From positions 1,426,001 through 1,490,000 of the forward strand of contig OZ251224.1 of assembly GCA_965240325.2 (NCBI GenBank): a stretch of 64,000 nt of DNA, written 5' to 3'. The notes under the pieces are model-generated. The model had not been told where the DNA came from and searched no databases. It worked only from the letters and a program-made list of their open reading frames with translations. The DNA is from Rebecca billardiae RCC1528 (taxonomy: Eukaryota; Haptophyta). Shown here piece by piece: positions 30,426 through 40,055 of the stretch. Position 1 is the first letter of the stretch; each line of letters starts with the position of its first letter. Position numbers and translations under genes: made by a program.

Positions 30426-33400
30426 ATGGGGTGCGCCCAGTCCAAGCCGGCCGCGAGCGGCGGGGCTGGGGCCCCAGTCGTGTCGGCAGATCGACGCGAT
30501 GGGGCGCGCACGCGGACTCGTTCGCGAACAGACGTCACCTCGCTGTCTCCCGACGACATTCAGCTGAGTGAGGCTGCGGCGCCAGCCCCTGCGACGTCGG
30601 GCGCTGCTGCCCGTTCGGATTCGACTGGAGCGGCACCGTCGGCCACGACCGGCGAGAAGCCCAAGGCGCACGCGGTGCCGGTGGCGCCGAGGAAGGAGAC
30701 GCAAAGTGCTGTGTCAGCGAAGCAGCCTACGCCATCCGAGCCGCCCGACGCTCGTAGACGGCCGAGTGAAACGGTCCCGGCGCCCGCTGCTGGTGCGGCC
30801 GGTGGGCCGCCCGTGCACTCAAGGCGGCCCAAGCCCCCCAGATCGCACGGGGCACCGGCCGCGGCGCGTGCGCGCTCTATCGCCTCCGACACGTCTCCGA
30901 TGCCGGCCGCGCCGGCCACTGCCGCTCCCGCGGCGGAGGCACCCGCTGCACGCGACGTGCCCAGTGCGGCGCCGCATCCTTCCGCGGCGCCAACAGTGCC
31001 CTTGCTGGCGGCGAGCGGGCATCCTCCTGCCGCCGAGCCGCCGAGGCCAGCCTCGCGCGCCGCGCCAAGAGCGATCGGCACGGGCCCCGCAGCTCCGACG
31101 GCACCACCAGCCGCCGCCGCCCAGCAGCCCGTTGCGCCAGCGGTGCCTCCAGGAGCCACCCTTGAAGCTGAGCCAGCCGGCGGCGTCTCGCCGCGACGGG
31201 CGGCCGCGCCGCCGTTGGCGCCTCCCAGCAAGCCCGCCGCTCCGCCGGCGCCTCCTCCTGCCGCCGAGCTCGCGGCGCCGCCCGCTCGTGCCTCGCCGAG
31301 AGCGAGCGCTGCGGCCGAGGCCGCCTCGCCGTGGCCCCCAGCGCCGGCGCCGGCCGCGCCGATGCGCATCCAGACGCCCTCGCACGAGCCCGCGCGCGCC
31401 GCCGCGGCAGCAGCAGCGGCCGAGCTCGAGACACCGCCCGCGACGGTGCCCAGCACGCCGGTCGGCAGCGCGCGCGGCGCGCCGCCCAGGCGCGGCGAGG
31501 TGGTGCTCGCGCGTCCGTTCGGCGAGTGGCGCGCGCAGGCGCGCGTGCCGCCCACCCTGGCCGAGGCCCTCGCGCGCGCCAAGGCGCCGTTCACGGACCG
31601 CGAGTTTGGCGGCGAGCGCGCGCTCTACTGCCTCGACGCGTCGCGCGCGCCGCGCTCCTACCTGAAGGGCGGCACGCGCGCGGTGGCGTGGGTGCGCGCG
31701 GCCGAGCTCGAGCCTGCCCTCGAGCTGTGGGGCGCCGCGGCGGCGGCGAGCACGGACGGCGTGAAGCAAGGCGCGCTCGGAGACTGCTACTTCCTCTCGG
31801 CGATCGCTCGGCTCGCCGCCGAGCCCGGCACCGTGGAGCGGCTGCTGATCGACGCGGGGCCGGGCGCGATCGGCGTGCGGCTGTGCGACTACGACGGCTG
31901 GCGCACCGTGCTGGTGGACGACAGGCTCGCGGTCGACGAGCGCACGCGCCTCCCGCTCTTCTGCGCGCCGCGCGCCGCCGAGCGCGCGCTGTGGGCGTGC
32001 GCGCTCGAGAAGGCGTTTGCCAAGCTGCACGGCGCCTACCAGAACATCGAGGGCGGCGCGCCCTCGGACGCGCTCGCGTACCTCACGGCGGGGCACACGG
32101 GGACGATCCGCATCCGCTCGGTGGAGCACGAGGCGGAGGGGCAGGCGCCGAGCGGCACGCGCTGGCAGGACGCGCTCTGGCGGCGTGTCGTCGAGATGCA
32201 CCAGACCGCGCGCGGCGGGCAGCGGTGCGTGCTGCTCGCAAGCGACGTCGCGGGCTCCAAGGCGCGCGACATCGGCGACGAGAGCGCTGAGCCCGAGGAG
32301 GGCGGCGGCGGGCTGCTCAGCTCGATGGTGCGCAAGCACGCGCTCGTGCCCAGGAAGAAGCGCTGGCCCGGCATCGGCGAGATGAACGTGATCGCCGAGA
32401 CGGCCGACGACCCGGGGCACTCGTTTGCGGTGCTGCGCGTGCACGAGGGGCTCGGCCACCGGCTGCTGCGGCTGTGCAACCCGTGGGGGCGGCGCGAGTG
32501 GAAGGGCGCCTTCTCGGACAAGTCGAGCGTGTGGACGGCGGAGCTCAAGGCGGAGTTCGGCTGGGACGAGGCCAAGGGCGGCCACCGCGACGAGACCGAC
32601 GGCATCTTCTGGATGCCGTGGGCCGACTTCCTCGAGCAGTTCGAGTCGGTGTCGTACGCGTACGTGCCGGCCGAGGCGGCGCCGTCGGTGCACGTGACGA
32701 GCGAGTGGCGCGCCGAGCTGACGGCGGGCGGCGTCGAGGCGCTCGCGGGGTACAACCCCCGCTTCGTGCTCAGCTTGAATCGTGCGCGCGCGCCTGCGCG
32801 CGCTGCGGGCGCGCGCGACGCCGCGGGCAGCCCTGCACGCGTCGCGCCGTCGCCGCTGACGCACCCTCCGCCCTCCGGGCTGCCCTCGCGGCGCGCCCCG
32901 CCGCTCCGGACCGTGCCCTCAGGCCGCGCGCAGGTCTTCCTCGCGCTCACGCAGCCAGGCGTGCGGCACTTCGGCGGCGGCGGGCACCTCGAGATGTACC
33001 TCCAGGTCTTCCGCGTGGACACGGCGCGCGCCGAGCAGCCGCCGCGGCTCGAAGACAAGCTCGACGGCGGCGAGATTGCGATCTCGCACCGGCGCGGCTC
33101 GCTCGCCCTCGAGCTGGACCCAGGGGGCGGCGCCAAGACGTTTGTCCTCGTCGCCTCGCTGTGGGAGGCGGGCTGGGAGGGCTCGTTCGGGCTGACCGTG
33201 GTGCTCGCCGACGCGATGGGCGCGCCGGACGCGCGCATCGCCGTGCGCGAGCTCGAGCCGAGCGCGCCGCCCGAGGCGCACGCGCGGCTGATGCGCCGGC
33301 CCCCCGTCTGGGAGTCGTGCGCCACATGCCGGCAGCCGTGCCCGATCGGCCGCGGGGACGACTTCGAGTGGTTCCGCGGCGTGCGCTGGCACAGCGGCGC

Positions 33401-34271
33401 GTGCTGCAAGTGCGCAAAGTGCGGCGTCCTGCTCACCGCCGCGCGCCAGGCGCGCAAGCACACCGGCGGCCCGTCGGCGCGGCAGGGCGTGCACGCCGTG
33501 CACGCGCAAGCTGGGCGCGTGCAGGGCTTTTGCGAGGAGTGCCACCGCGCCGACTTTGCGTACCGCTGCCTGCAGTGCGGCGAGCCGATCGACGGCGCGG
33601 AGCCGTGGGTCGTGCTGGCGAGCGCCGACGAGGAGGCGGCCGGCGGGCATGGCGCCGCCGCCGGCGCGGACGCGACGCCGCGCCCGTTCCGCAAGGTGCA
33701 CGCGTCCTGCCGCGATGCGTACCGGCAGGCGAGTGCGGACGTGTGCGTCGCCTGCCAGCAGCCCATCCTCGAGAGCTCGTACTACCAGAAGGAGGAGGGG
33801 CGCGTGCACCACTCGGGGGACTGCCTCGCGCGGTACCATGAGGCGCACGCCGACAGATGCGCCGGCTGCGGCCTCGCCATCCTGGGCAAGTATGTCGAGC
33901 TCGAGCTGGAGGACGGCGGCGGGACGATCCAGCTGCATGCCGATGCCGAGTGCAAGCAGCGGTACCTCGCGCAGCACGGCCCGCGGTGCATCGTCTGCGG
34001 CGAGCCCGTGCTTGGCAGCACGTTCTACTCGGTGGCGGCCGAGGACGGAGGCGGGGCCGCGGCGAAGGTGCACTCCGAGGCCGAGCGCGCAGACTGCATG
34101 CGGCGCCACAAGGAGAGCCGGGCGCCCAAGTGCGCCGTGTGCAGCAAGCCGATCTTGGGCGCGTGCTATGAGATGGACGGCGCAGACGGCAGCACGGTGC
34201 GCGTGCACGCAGAGTCGGAAGTGCCCGACTGCATCGGCGAGTATGATCGCGCGCAGGCCGCGCGTGCCTGA
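30426..34271 (+). CDS. N-acylated calpain-type cysteine protease with LIM-like zinc repeats
   Basis: Exons 30426-32781 and 32923-34271 (phase 1, donor GTGCGCG, acceptor CTCAG) give 1234 aa. The 141-nt intron is a multiple of three and open, so it can be misread as coding; splicing restores NPRFVLSLN-RRAQVFLALTQPG at the start of the C2-like calpain domain. The N-terminus MGCAQSK fits myristoylation plus palmitoylation. About 370 Ala/Pro-rich residues follow. The protease core has the full triad: Cys454 (QGALGDCYFLSA), His665 (DDPGHSFAV) and Asn685 (LCNPWGRREWKG). Residues about 915-1225 hold six cysteine-rich repeats of the form C-x2-C-x~20-H-x3-7-C (CATC, CLQC, CVAC, CAGC, CIVC, CAVC), LIM-like. 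The protein is probably a membrane-tethered, Ca2+-regulated protease; substrates are unknown. Confidence 0.88.
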   Translation: MGCAQSKPAASGGAGAPVVSADRRDGARTRTRSRTDVTSLSPDDIQLSEAAAPAPATSGAAARSDSTGAAPSATTGEKPKAHAVPVAPRKETQSAVSAKQPTPSEPPDARRRPSETVPAPAAGAAGGPPVHSRRPKPPRSHGAPAAARARSIASDTSPMPAAPATAAPAAEAPAARDVPSAAPHPSAAPTVPLLAASGHPPAAEPPRPASRAAPRAIGTGPAAPTAPPAAAAQQPVAPAVPPGATLEAEPAGGVSPRRAAAPPLAPPSKPAAPPAPPPAAELAAPPARASPRASAAAEAASPWPPAPAPAAPMRIQTPSHEPARAAAAAAAAELETPPATVPSTPVGSARGAPPRRGEVVLARPFGEWRAQARVPPTLAEALARAKAPFTDREFGGERALYCLDASRAPRSYLKGGTRAVAWVRAAELEPALELWGAAAAASTDGVKQGALGDCYFLSAIARLAAEPGTVERLLIDAGPGAIGVRLCDYDGWRTVLVDDRLAVDERTRLPLFCAPRAAERALWACALEKAFAKLHGAYQNIEGGAPSDALAYLTAGHTGTIRIRSVEHEAEGQAPSGTRWQDALWRRVVEMHQTARGGQRCVLLASDVAGSKARDIGDESAEPEEGGGGLLSSMVRKHALVPRKKRWPGIGEMNVIAETADDPGHSFAVLRVHEGLGHRLLRLCNPWGRREWKGAFSDKSSVWTAELKAEFGWDEAKGGHRDETDGIFWMPWADFLEQFESVSYAYVPAEAAPSVHVTSEWRAELTAGGVEALAGYNPRFVLSLNRARAPARAAGARDAAGSPARVAPSPLTHPPPSGLPSRRAPPLRTVPSGRAQVFLALTQPGVRHFGGGGHLEMYLQVFRVDTARAEQPPRLEDKLDGGEIAISHRRGSLALELDPGGGAKTFVLVASLWEAGWEGSFGLTVVLADAMGAPDARIAVRELEPSAPPEAHARLMRRPPVWESCATCRQPCPIGRGDDFEWFRGVRWHSGACCKCAKCGVLLTAARQARKHTGGPSARQGVHAVHAQAGRVQGFCEECHRADFAYRCLQCGEPIDGAEPWVVLASADEEAAGGHGAAAGADATPRPFRKVHASCRDAYRQASADVCVACQQPILESSYYQKEEGRVHHSGDCLARYHEAHADRCAGCGLAILGKYVELELEDGGGTIQLHADAECKQRYLAQHGPRCIVCGEPVLGSTFYSVAAEDGGGAAAKVHSEAERADCMRRHKESRAPKCAVCSKPILGACYEMDGADGSTVRVHAESEVPDCIGEYDRAQAARA

Positions 34272-34492
34272 GGACGGCGCGACACCCAACCGGTGGACTG
34301 GCCACTTGGGGTGGCGCGGCGTGGGCCTGGGGGGGCCGCCATCATTCTCATCGTATTAGGCTATTAGCAGTCGTCGGATTTTACGGTAGTAAAGTACGTA
34401 GCTGCAAATCGGCCAATCACGGCACAGGCGGGCGTGCCCGAATCCCTTGCTGCCGATCGCTCGCCAGCGCGGGGCGCGCTGATGAGCTAGAG
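34272..34492. other. Intergenic
   Basis: 221 bp between tandem genes, probably including the promoter of the 34493 gene. No specific signal is seen. Confidence 0.4.
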
Positions 34493-35656
34493 ATGCTCGC
34501 CGCGGTCCTAGCGTCGGCGCTGACGCTCGCTGCATCCGTCGCGCTGTACTACTTCGACCGAGCATGGACTGAGGCGCGAGGGACGCTGAACGTGTGGCTC
34601 TGGCTTCGATGGGAGCACCGCGTTCTCGTGTCGGCTGTGCTGAGCGTCGTGGATGTGGCGGCCGACGTGCTCGTCGCTGTGACATGGATGCGTGAGCGCC
34701 ATGCACTGTGGGCGACGGCTGTGCTCGTGATCTTCGTCGCGAGTGGTGTGGCGAGCGGTCGGATGGTGTGGGTGACCAAGGATCGCAGGAATTCATTCGT
34801 TGGGGACGCATCGGCCTCTTCGGGCGAGCGATGGGTGCTCGCCGCGCTCGCGTGTGTGCACGTGAGTGTGCCGTTCATGGCGCTACGCCAGCTACTCGGC
34901 GGCGACCAGCCCAACATGTCCCTCATCCCTGGCAATCGGCGGTGCCTCTTTGCCGTGCTCAAGACGAGCGACGTTGTGCTTCGGTCGTGCCCCATGCTGT
35001 ACGTGCAGGCGCACTTTGCTCTGGAGCACGGGCTGGCTGGCGCACCGTTGCCACCGACGCTGTGGCTTGGACTCGTGTCGTCGCTGGCGTGCGCGGCGCA
35101 CGCGCTCAGCACGGTCGAGCTGAACAGCTGGTACCTGCGCGAACGCGTTGCAGAGGGCCGCTGGCAGGTGGCCGTCGCCACGGCGATGTACTTCGTGGTC
35201 TCACTGGCGCTCCGCGCGATGACACTCGCGGCTGCTGTCTGTGCCCTTGGCCGACTGCCTGTCGCGGCGATGATGGCGTTGGCCTCGGCGCTGACGTTTG
35301 GCATCAGCCTCACGGTCGACCACAAACGAGGGCGTGTCGAGGGCGCGATCGTCGACACCATCTTTGGCAGCCTCACCCCTCTGTACGATTACTCCTCCAA
35401 CCCATCCCGGCCGTCGCTGCAGCTGTCGTACTTTGCCACCTGCGCCAACGCGCAGGCCGTGCCCCTCGCGATCAGCACCTTCAACGCTGCGTGGCTGCAG
35501 GCACAGCCGGCGCTCCCCTGGGTCGCGTGGGCCTGCTGCTTCATCTCGCAGGTGCCGCTGTGGTTGGTCTACGTCAAGGCCAAATACAGCAGCTCGTCCA
35601 CAGCTGACTACGGACAGGGCAACCAGCACGCCGGCACGTTCCTCGAGCTCTTCTGA
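34493..35656 (+). CDS. Multi-pass membrane protein, XK-related-like
   Basis: Single exon, ATG at 34493, 387 aa. About eight hydrophobic segments: residues 3-20, 48-66, 74-90, 107-125, 163-185, 195-215, 232-262 and 325-350. The order of features recalls XK/XKR scramblase-family proteins. These are an early pair of helices with charged residues (SVVDVAADVLVAVTWMRERHALWATAVLVIF), a mid-protein block (AVLKTSDVVLRSCPMLYVQAHFALE) and a late helix pair. The match is by general pattern only and no signature is decisive. The C-terminal tail is polar. Codon use is slightly less GC-biased than in neighbours. Confidence 0.65.
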   Translation: MLAAVLASALTLAASVALYYFDRAWTEARGTLNVWLWLRWEHRVLVSAVLSVVDVAADVLVAVTWMRERHALWATAVLVIFVASGVASGRMVWVTKDRRNSFVGDASASSGERWVLAALACVHVSVPFMALRQLLGGDQPNMSLIPGNRRCLFAVLKTSDVVLRSCPMLYVQAHFALEHGLAGAPLPPTLWLGLVSSLACAAHALSTVELNSWYLRERVAEGRWQVAVATAMYFVVSLALRAMTLAAAVCALGRLPVAAMMALASALTFGISLTVDHKRGRVEGAIVDTIFGSLTPLYDYSSNPSRPSLQLSYFATCANAQAVPLAISTFNAAWLQAQPALPWVAWACCFISQVPLWLVYVKAKYSSSSTADYGQGNQHAGTFLELF

Positions 35657-36145
35657 CTGACTCGCACCAGCGTCTGACACCGGCCGATGAGACAACGACT
35701 GTGTGGCGGCCCGGGGCGCCCGCCGGCGCCCGGGCCCTGGTAATAACTAGGCGGTGCCGCGGTGGTATAATGACCGCGTTCCGCGGTCCTTTTCCGTAGA
35801 ACCAACGCAGTTGGGGGCCCGCGGCGCAGTGGTTGAGAATGAGACCGTGACGTCGTCAATCCGCACGGTCTGGCGTCTGCCTGGCAGTCAGACAGGCAGC
35901 CGCACCGTCTCGGAGAGTGAGTGAGAGTCAGACCCGTCCGTCGGACTCGCGGCGCGTGAATGGGCGCGCCGACGGCCAAGGGTGGCCGGCACGGGACACC
36001 AGCGGACGGGCCGCGCGGGGAAGCGGGGCGGCGCGCGCGCAGGGCGAGAGGCGCGGACGGGCCGCGCGGGGAAGCGGGGCGGCGCGCGTGCAGGGCGAGA
36101 GGCGCCGCGCGGCGCGGGCCGGCGCGTGCGCGCGCGCGCGCGCAC
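35657..36145. other. Intergenic with a 51-bp tandem repeat
   Basis: It holds a tandem repeat of a 51-bp unit starting GGACGGGCCGCGCGGGGAAG at 36004-36054 and 36055-36105, and CG runs near 36125-36143. If the decayed gene at 36146-36700 once had a further exon, this would be its intron, as a GTGCGCGCG donor sits at 36145. No gene is recognised. Confidence 0.5.
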
Positions 36146-36700
36146 CTGCTTGAGGTGCTCGCGCTGCGCCATGCGCTCGACGAAGGGCCGCTGGTCGCTC
36201 AGCCGGCGCGCCTCGGGCCGGCATAGCGAGAGCGCGCGCCACTGCTGCCCGCCCACGCTGCGCAGCCACGCGCAGACCGAGCGGAGCTCGGGGTGGGACG
36301 AAGCGAGTGGCGTGTCGCGCCCGCCGCCAGGCGCACGCGTGCCCTGCTCCGCACCGCGCCGCCGTGCTCGCCCGCCGCCTGCTCCGCCGCGTCGGCCTCG
36401 AGGATGGCGGCGGCCAGCGGCAGGCTGAGTGGCGCGCGCTCGCCCACCGTAGCTTCGAGGGCCGTCCACACCTGCTCGAGCTGCTGCAGGGCGTGGACAA
36501 GGGCAGCGCGCGCGCCCAGCGCATCCGTGCCGCGTGACGCAGCGCGTCGAGCTCGGCGTCTCGCTTCGCCAGCTCGGCGCCCAGCGCCTCTGCGCGCACG
36601 CGTCGAGCTCGGCGTCGCGCTTTGCCAGCTCGGCGCCCAGCGCCTTCACGCGCACGTGCTCGTGTATCTGCGCGCGCACGGCCTGCGCGCCGCCGCCCAT
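36146..36700 (-). pseudogene. Decayed coiled-coil gene fragment
   Basis: Protein-like segments on the minus strand lie in three different frames: MGGGAQAVRAQIHEHVRVKALGAELAKRDAELDA from 36700, a second copy of LGAELAKRDAELDALRHAARMRWA, then VWTALEATVGERAPLSLPLAAAILEADAAEQ, and finally HPELRSVCAWLRSVGGQQWRALSLC...REHLKQ ending at a GTGCGCG donor. A 55-bp tandem duplication (36544-36598 and 36599-36653) explains the first shift, since 55 is not a multiple of three. Upstream sequence to about 37030 has further protein-like pieces (ARWLQALAIDYAARTLAL) that I cannot join. I read it as a broken gene of unknown family. Confidence 0.5.
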
Positions 36701-37413
36701 CTGCGCGCGCAGACTCGGACTCGTCGCGGCTGGCTGCTAGGGAGTGCTAGGGTGCGCGCCGCGTAGTCGATGGCCAAGGCCTGCAGCCAGCGCGCCTGCA
36801 CCGAGAAAAGAAGGCGCGGCACGCGCGCTATAACCCAGTCCACGCAGACACGCGAGCGCGTGCTCGAGCGGCGCGCCGGGGGCGACCGTCCACGTCGGCC
36901 GCGCGGGAGCCGCAGGTACTCTCGCGTGCCTGCGCGACGCAGCGCGCACGCACAGCGAAACGGGCGCGGGGTAGAATTCAGGAGAGCGCCGCCGCCCGCG
37001 CACCACCCCACCGAGAGTGCGCACATGCGCACGCCACGACATGGCACGACATGGCGCACGATTGACGCAACGCCCGACAGACAGAAGCCTTCATCGACAA
37101 TCCGCGCGCGCCCGCAAACGCGGCCGCGCGCGCGGGCGGGCGCGCGGGCGTGCGTGCGCCACCCGCGCGGGAGGCGCCCGCGGCCGCGCGGGCGGCGCGC
37201 GCGCGGCGCGCGCTCCGCGCGGTCGTCCACACCGATGGCGGTCGATCGAGGGCTCGCCCCGTTTGGCGGTCGATTTTGATCGAGGGCTCGCCCCGTTTTT
37301 GGAGCGAGCGCGTGCCGCGCGCCCCCTGGCTCCCAACTGGGTATGATAATACCCACAATTACCCAAAATGACCTTATGCCCCCAACACCGTTATCATAGC
37401 GAGCCAATGTACT
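36701..37413. other. GC-rich region with gene remnants and a short tandem repeat
   Basis: Minus-strand pieces look weakly protein-like but no frame holds. At 37237-37298 a unit containing GATCGAGGGCTCGCCCCGTT occurs twice in tandem. Long CG runs occupy 37110-37210. Base composition changes abruptly to AT-rich near 37340. Confidence 0.45.
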
Positions 37414-38266
37414 GATATGATAGACTGAACGATAGTACCCACAATTACCCAATCAAGAGGCGATACAGCCCTTGCCTTGCTCGCTATGATATGATAGACT
37501 GAACGATAGTACCCACAATTACCCAATCAAGAGGCGATACAGCCCTTGCCTTGCTCGCTATGATATTACCGATTTCAGGCACCCGTGGAAGTCAATCGTC
37601 GAAGTCAGAATCAGTTCGGATCAGTTCTGCTTTGGTCCTTCATCCGAATCGATCGCGATCGAAGTGGGTCGCTTGCGATCGATTGTGATTGGCCAGATCA
37701 GTTCGCCGATCCAATCTCGATCCGAACTGAGTTGAACAGCTCATCATTCTGATTCGATCTCGATCGATCGGCGAACCTCGATTGATTGGGATCGATCGCG
37801 TTTGAGATCGAAACGATCGATTTACGAAACACATTCAACGAATCGATCGATACCTCATCATGACGCCTATGTATCACTTACAAAATTGCGACCGATTTAG
37901 CTGGTATCAGTCATCACAAAAGGCGAGCCATCGATTTGCTTCTTCGTGATCGATTGCGATTGATCACGATCGTTTGTGAATCGGAGTAGATGATCGATCA
38001 TGATCGAACGCACCCGCTTTGCCGATCGATGTCGATTATCGTGAGTTGTGATCGGGTTCGCGATCGGCAAATCGATTCGCGATCGAACTCGTGATCCACA
38101 AACGCGATCGATCTCGATCGATCTGAGCGGCACGATCGAAGAGGGTCAAAGTGAATCGCGATTGACTTCCACGGGTGCCTGAAATCGGTAATATGATAGA
38201 CTGAACGATAGTACCCACAATTACCCAATCAAGAGGCGATACAGCCAAAGGAAATACAGCCCTTGC
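37414..38266 (+). repeat. 74-bp tandem repeat, third unit interrupted by a TIR element
   Basis: Units begin GATATGATAGACTGAACGAT at 37414 and 37488 with a 74-bp period. A third unit starts at 37562, is interrupted after GATA by the element at 37566-38191, and resumes with TATGATAGACTGAACG at 38192, ending near 38266 with a small insertion (AAAGGAAATACAGCC). Confidence 0.85.
37566..38191 (+). mobile_element. GATC-saturated TIR element, copy 1
   Basis: A 626-bp element with 33-bp perfect terminal inverted repeats beginning TTACCGATTTCAGGCACC. It is flanked by TA on both sides (37564-37565, 38192-38193). The neighbouring tandem unit gives the empty site GATATGATAG with a single TA, so insertion duplicated TA, as Tc1/mariner-type elements do. 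It is non-coding. By my count it holds about 31 GATC tetranucleotides, mostly as CGATCG and GATCGATC. Confidence 0.85.
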
Positions 38267-38651
38267 CTTGCTGAATGTCTCGCACTATTGGAGTTGGTTG
38301 GACTCGGCTATAATGTTGATCAACTGTCGTTCTAGTGATGGCATCTTGCGGCCATATTATTTTACTATGGTCACACTACATTAAGGAGAGTCTACCCACA
38401 ATTACCCTGCCTCGCACACTTGGGCGTGGGTTTCGTTGATTCCTCTGTTCACTATTCAAGACGGCGGACGCGCCCTTTTTCGACGCTAATGCACCTGTAA
38501 GGGAGTCTCAAAATCGAAACTCGGTCTCCTCCAGCCCTAAAAAATCGCCCCCCGTCCCTTTTTTCTTGATCAAAGATCTTTTTGAAATGTGGTTCGGGCC
38601 CGCTGGTGCGGGCTCCACGCTGCGCGCTCCGCCCTGCACCGCGGGCCATTA
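38194..38651. other. Spacer between the two TIR elements
   Basis: About 450 bp between the two oppositely oriented elements, including the end of the third tandem unit. There is a C/T-rich stretch near 38530-38575. No gene was found. Confidence 0.5.
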
Positions 38652-39279
38652 TTACCGATTTCAGGCACCCGTGGAAGTCAATCGCGATTCACTTTGACCC
38701 TCTTCGATCGTGCCGAGCAGATCGATCGAGATCGATCGCGTTTGTGGATCACGAGTTCGATCGCGAATCGATCTGCCGATCGCGAACCCGATCACAATCA
38801 CGATTCGATTGGCTTCGATCGACAAAACGGATGCGTTCGATCGCGATCGATCATCTACTCCGATTCAACAAACGATCGTGATCGATCGCAATCGATCACG
38901 AAGAAGCAAATCGTTGGCTCGCCTTTTGAGATGACTGATACCATCTAAGTCGGTCGCAATTTTGTAAGTGATACATAGACGTCATGATGAGGTGTGAATC
39001 GATTCGCTGAACGCGTTTCGTAAATCAATCATTTCGATCTCAAACGCGATCGATCCCAATCAATCGAGGTTCGCCGATCGATCGAGATCAAATCAGAATC
39101 ACGAGCTGTTCAACTCAGTTCGGATCGAGATTGGATCGGCGAACTGATCTGGCCAATCACAATCGATCACAACCCACCCACTTCGATCGCGATCGATTCG
39201 GATGAAGGACCAAAGCAGAACTGATCCGAACTGATTCTGACTTCGACGATTGACTTCCACGGGTGCCTGAAATCGGTAA
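38652..39279 (-). mobile_element. GATC-saturated TIR element, copy 2 (opposite orientation)
   Basis: A 628-bp element that is the reverse complement of copy 1, with scattered substitutions and the same 33-bp ends. TA lies on both sides (38650-38651, 39280-39281). Together the copies form a large inverted repeat with about 460 bp between arms. It is non-coding; short frames in it arise from GATCGATC-type words. Confidence 0.85.
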
Positions 39280-39447
39280 TATATTGATTCCACCGTGTGA
39301 TTCGGCGGTCTGATTCTGGCAGCGTCGGATGCACTATGCCGCACACAGATGGCTGCGTAGTCGTACCGTCAGTCAACCATAATTCATAATCTCATCTAGT
39401 CATAGTCATAAGACATTAAAACCCCGCCGGGACGACTTGTCTAAATG

Positions 39448-40055
39448 GCGGACGAATCATCGCGTCTAAATTGTCGTCATCATTTATTCTGACATTATTC
39501 CATAAGTAGCAGTGCCGCGCGCCGTTCCGGGCGTTCGGGCCCGTTCGCCGGTTCGGCGGCCCCGACTGCCCCCCCGACTCCGAGGCCCGACCGGCCGACC
39601 GGCACCCGCCGTGATGCGCGGACGGGCCCGCGTGGGCGGTTCACGACTCGAGTGTGACACTGTCAAGTGACGACTAACTACATGGTGAGTGAGTGAGAGT
39701 CTTAAAACTGACTATAAGTATATAACGAGTGCGCGCGATCCCGCGATATGCGGACGAATCATCGCGTCTAAATTGTCGTCATCATTTCTGACATTATTCC
39801 ATAAGTAGCAGTGCCGCGCGCCGTTCCGGGCGTTCGGGCCCGTTCGGCGGCCCCGACTGCCCCCCCGACTCCGAGGCCCGACCGGCCGACCGGCGCCCGC
39901 CGTGATGCGCGGACGGGCCCGCGTGGGCGGTTCACGACTCGAGTGTGACACTGTCAAGTGACGACTAAGTACTCGACGACTAACTACATGGTGAGTGAGT
40001 GAGAGTCTTAAAACTGACTATAAGTATATAACGAGTGCGCGCGATCCCGCGATAT
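39448..40055 (+). repeat. Tandem duplication of a roughly 302-bp unit
   Basis: Unit 1 (39448-39749) and unit 2 (39750-40055) are nearly identical. Both start GCGGACGAATCATCGCGTCT and end CGATCCCGCGATAT. Differences include a short loss of CGCCGGTT-type sequence in unit 2 and an extra ACTCGACGACTAA there. The small minus-strand frames repeated in both are not convincing as genes. Confidence 0.85.

Noticed and set aside
37414-38266. CRISPR-like array from the 74-bp repeats
   Set aside because: The units are directly adjacent with no spacers, and the genome is eukaryotic.
38582-38948. Possible Ser/Asp/Arg-rich small proteins in the GATC-rich elements
   Set aside because: They arise from GATCGATC codons in non-coding TIR elements and appear in several frames at once.
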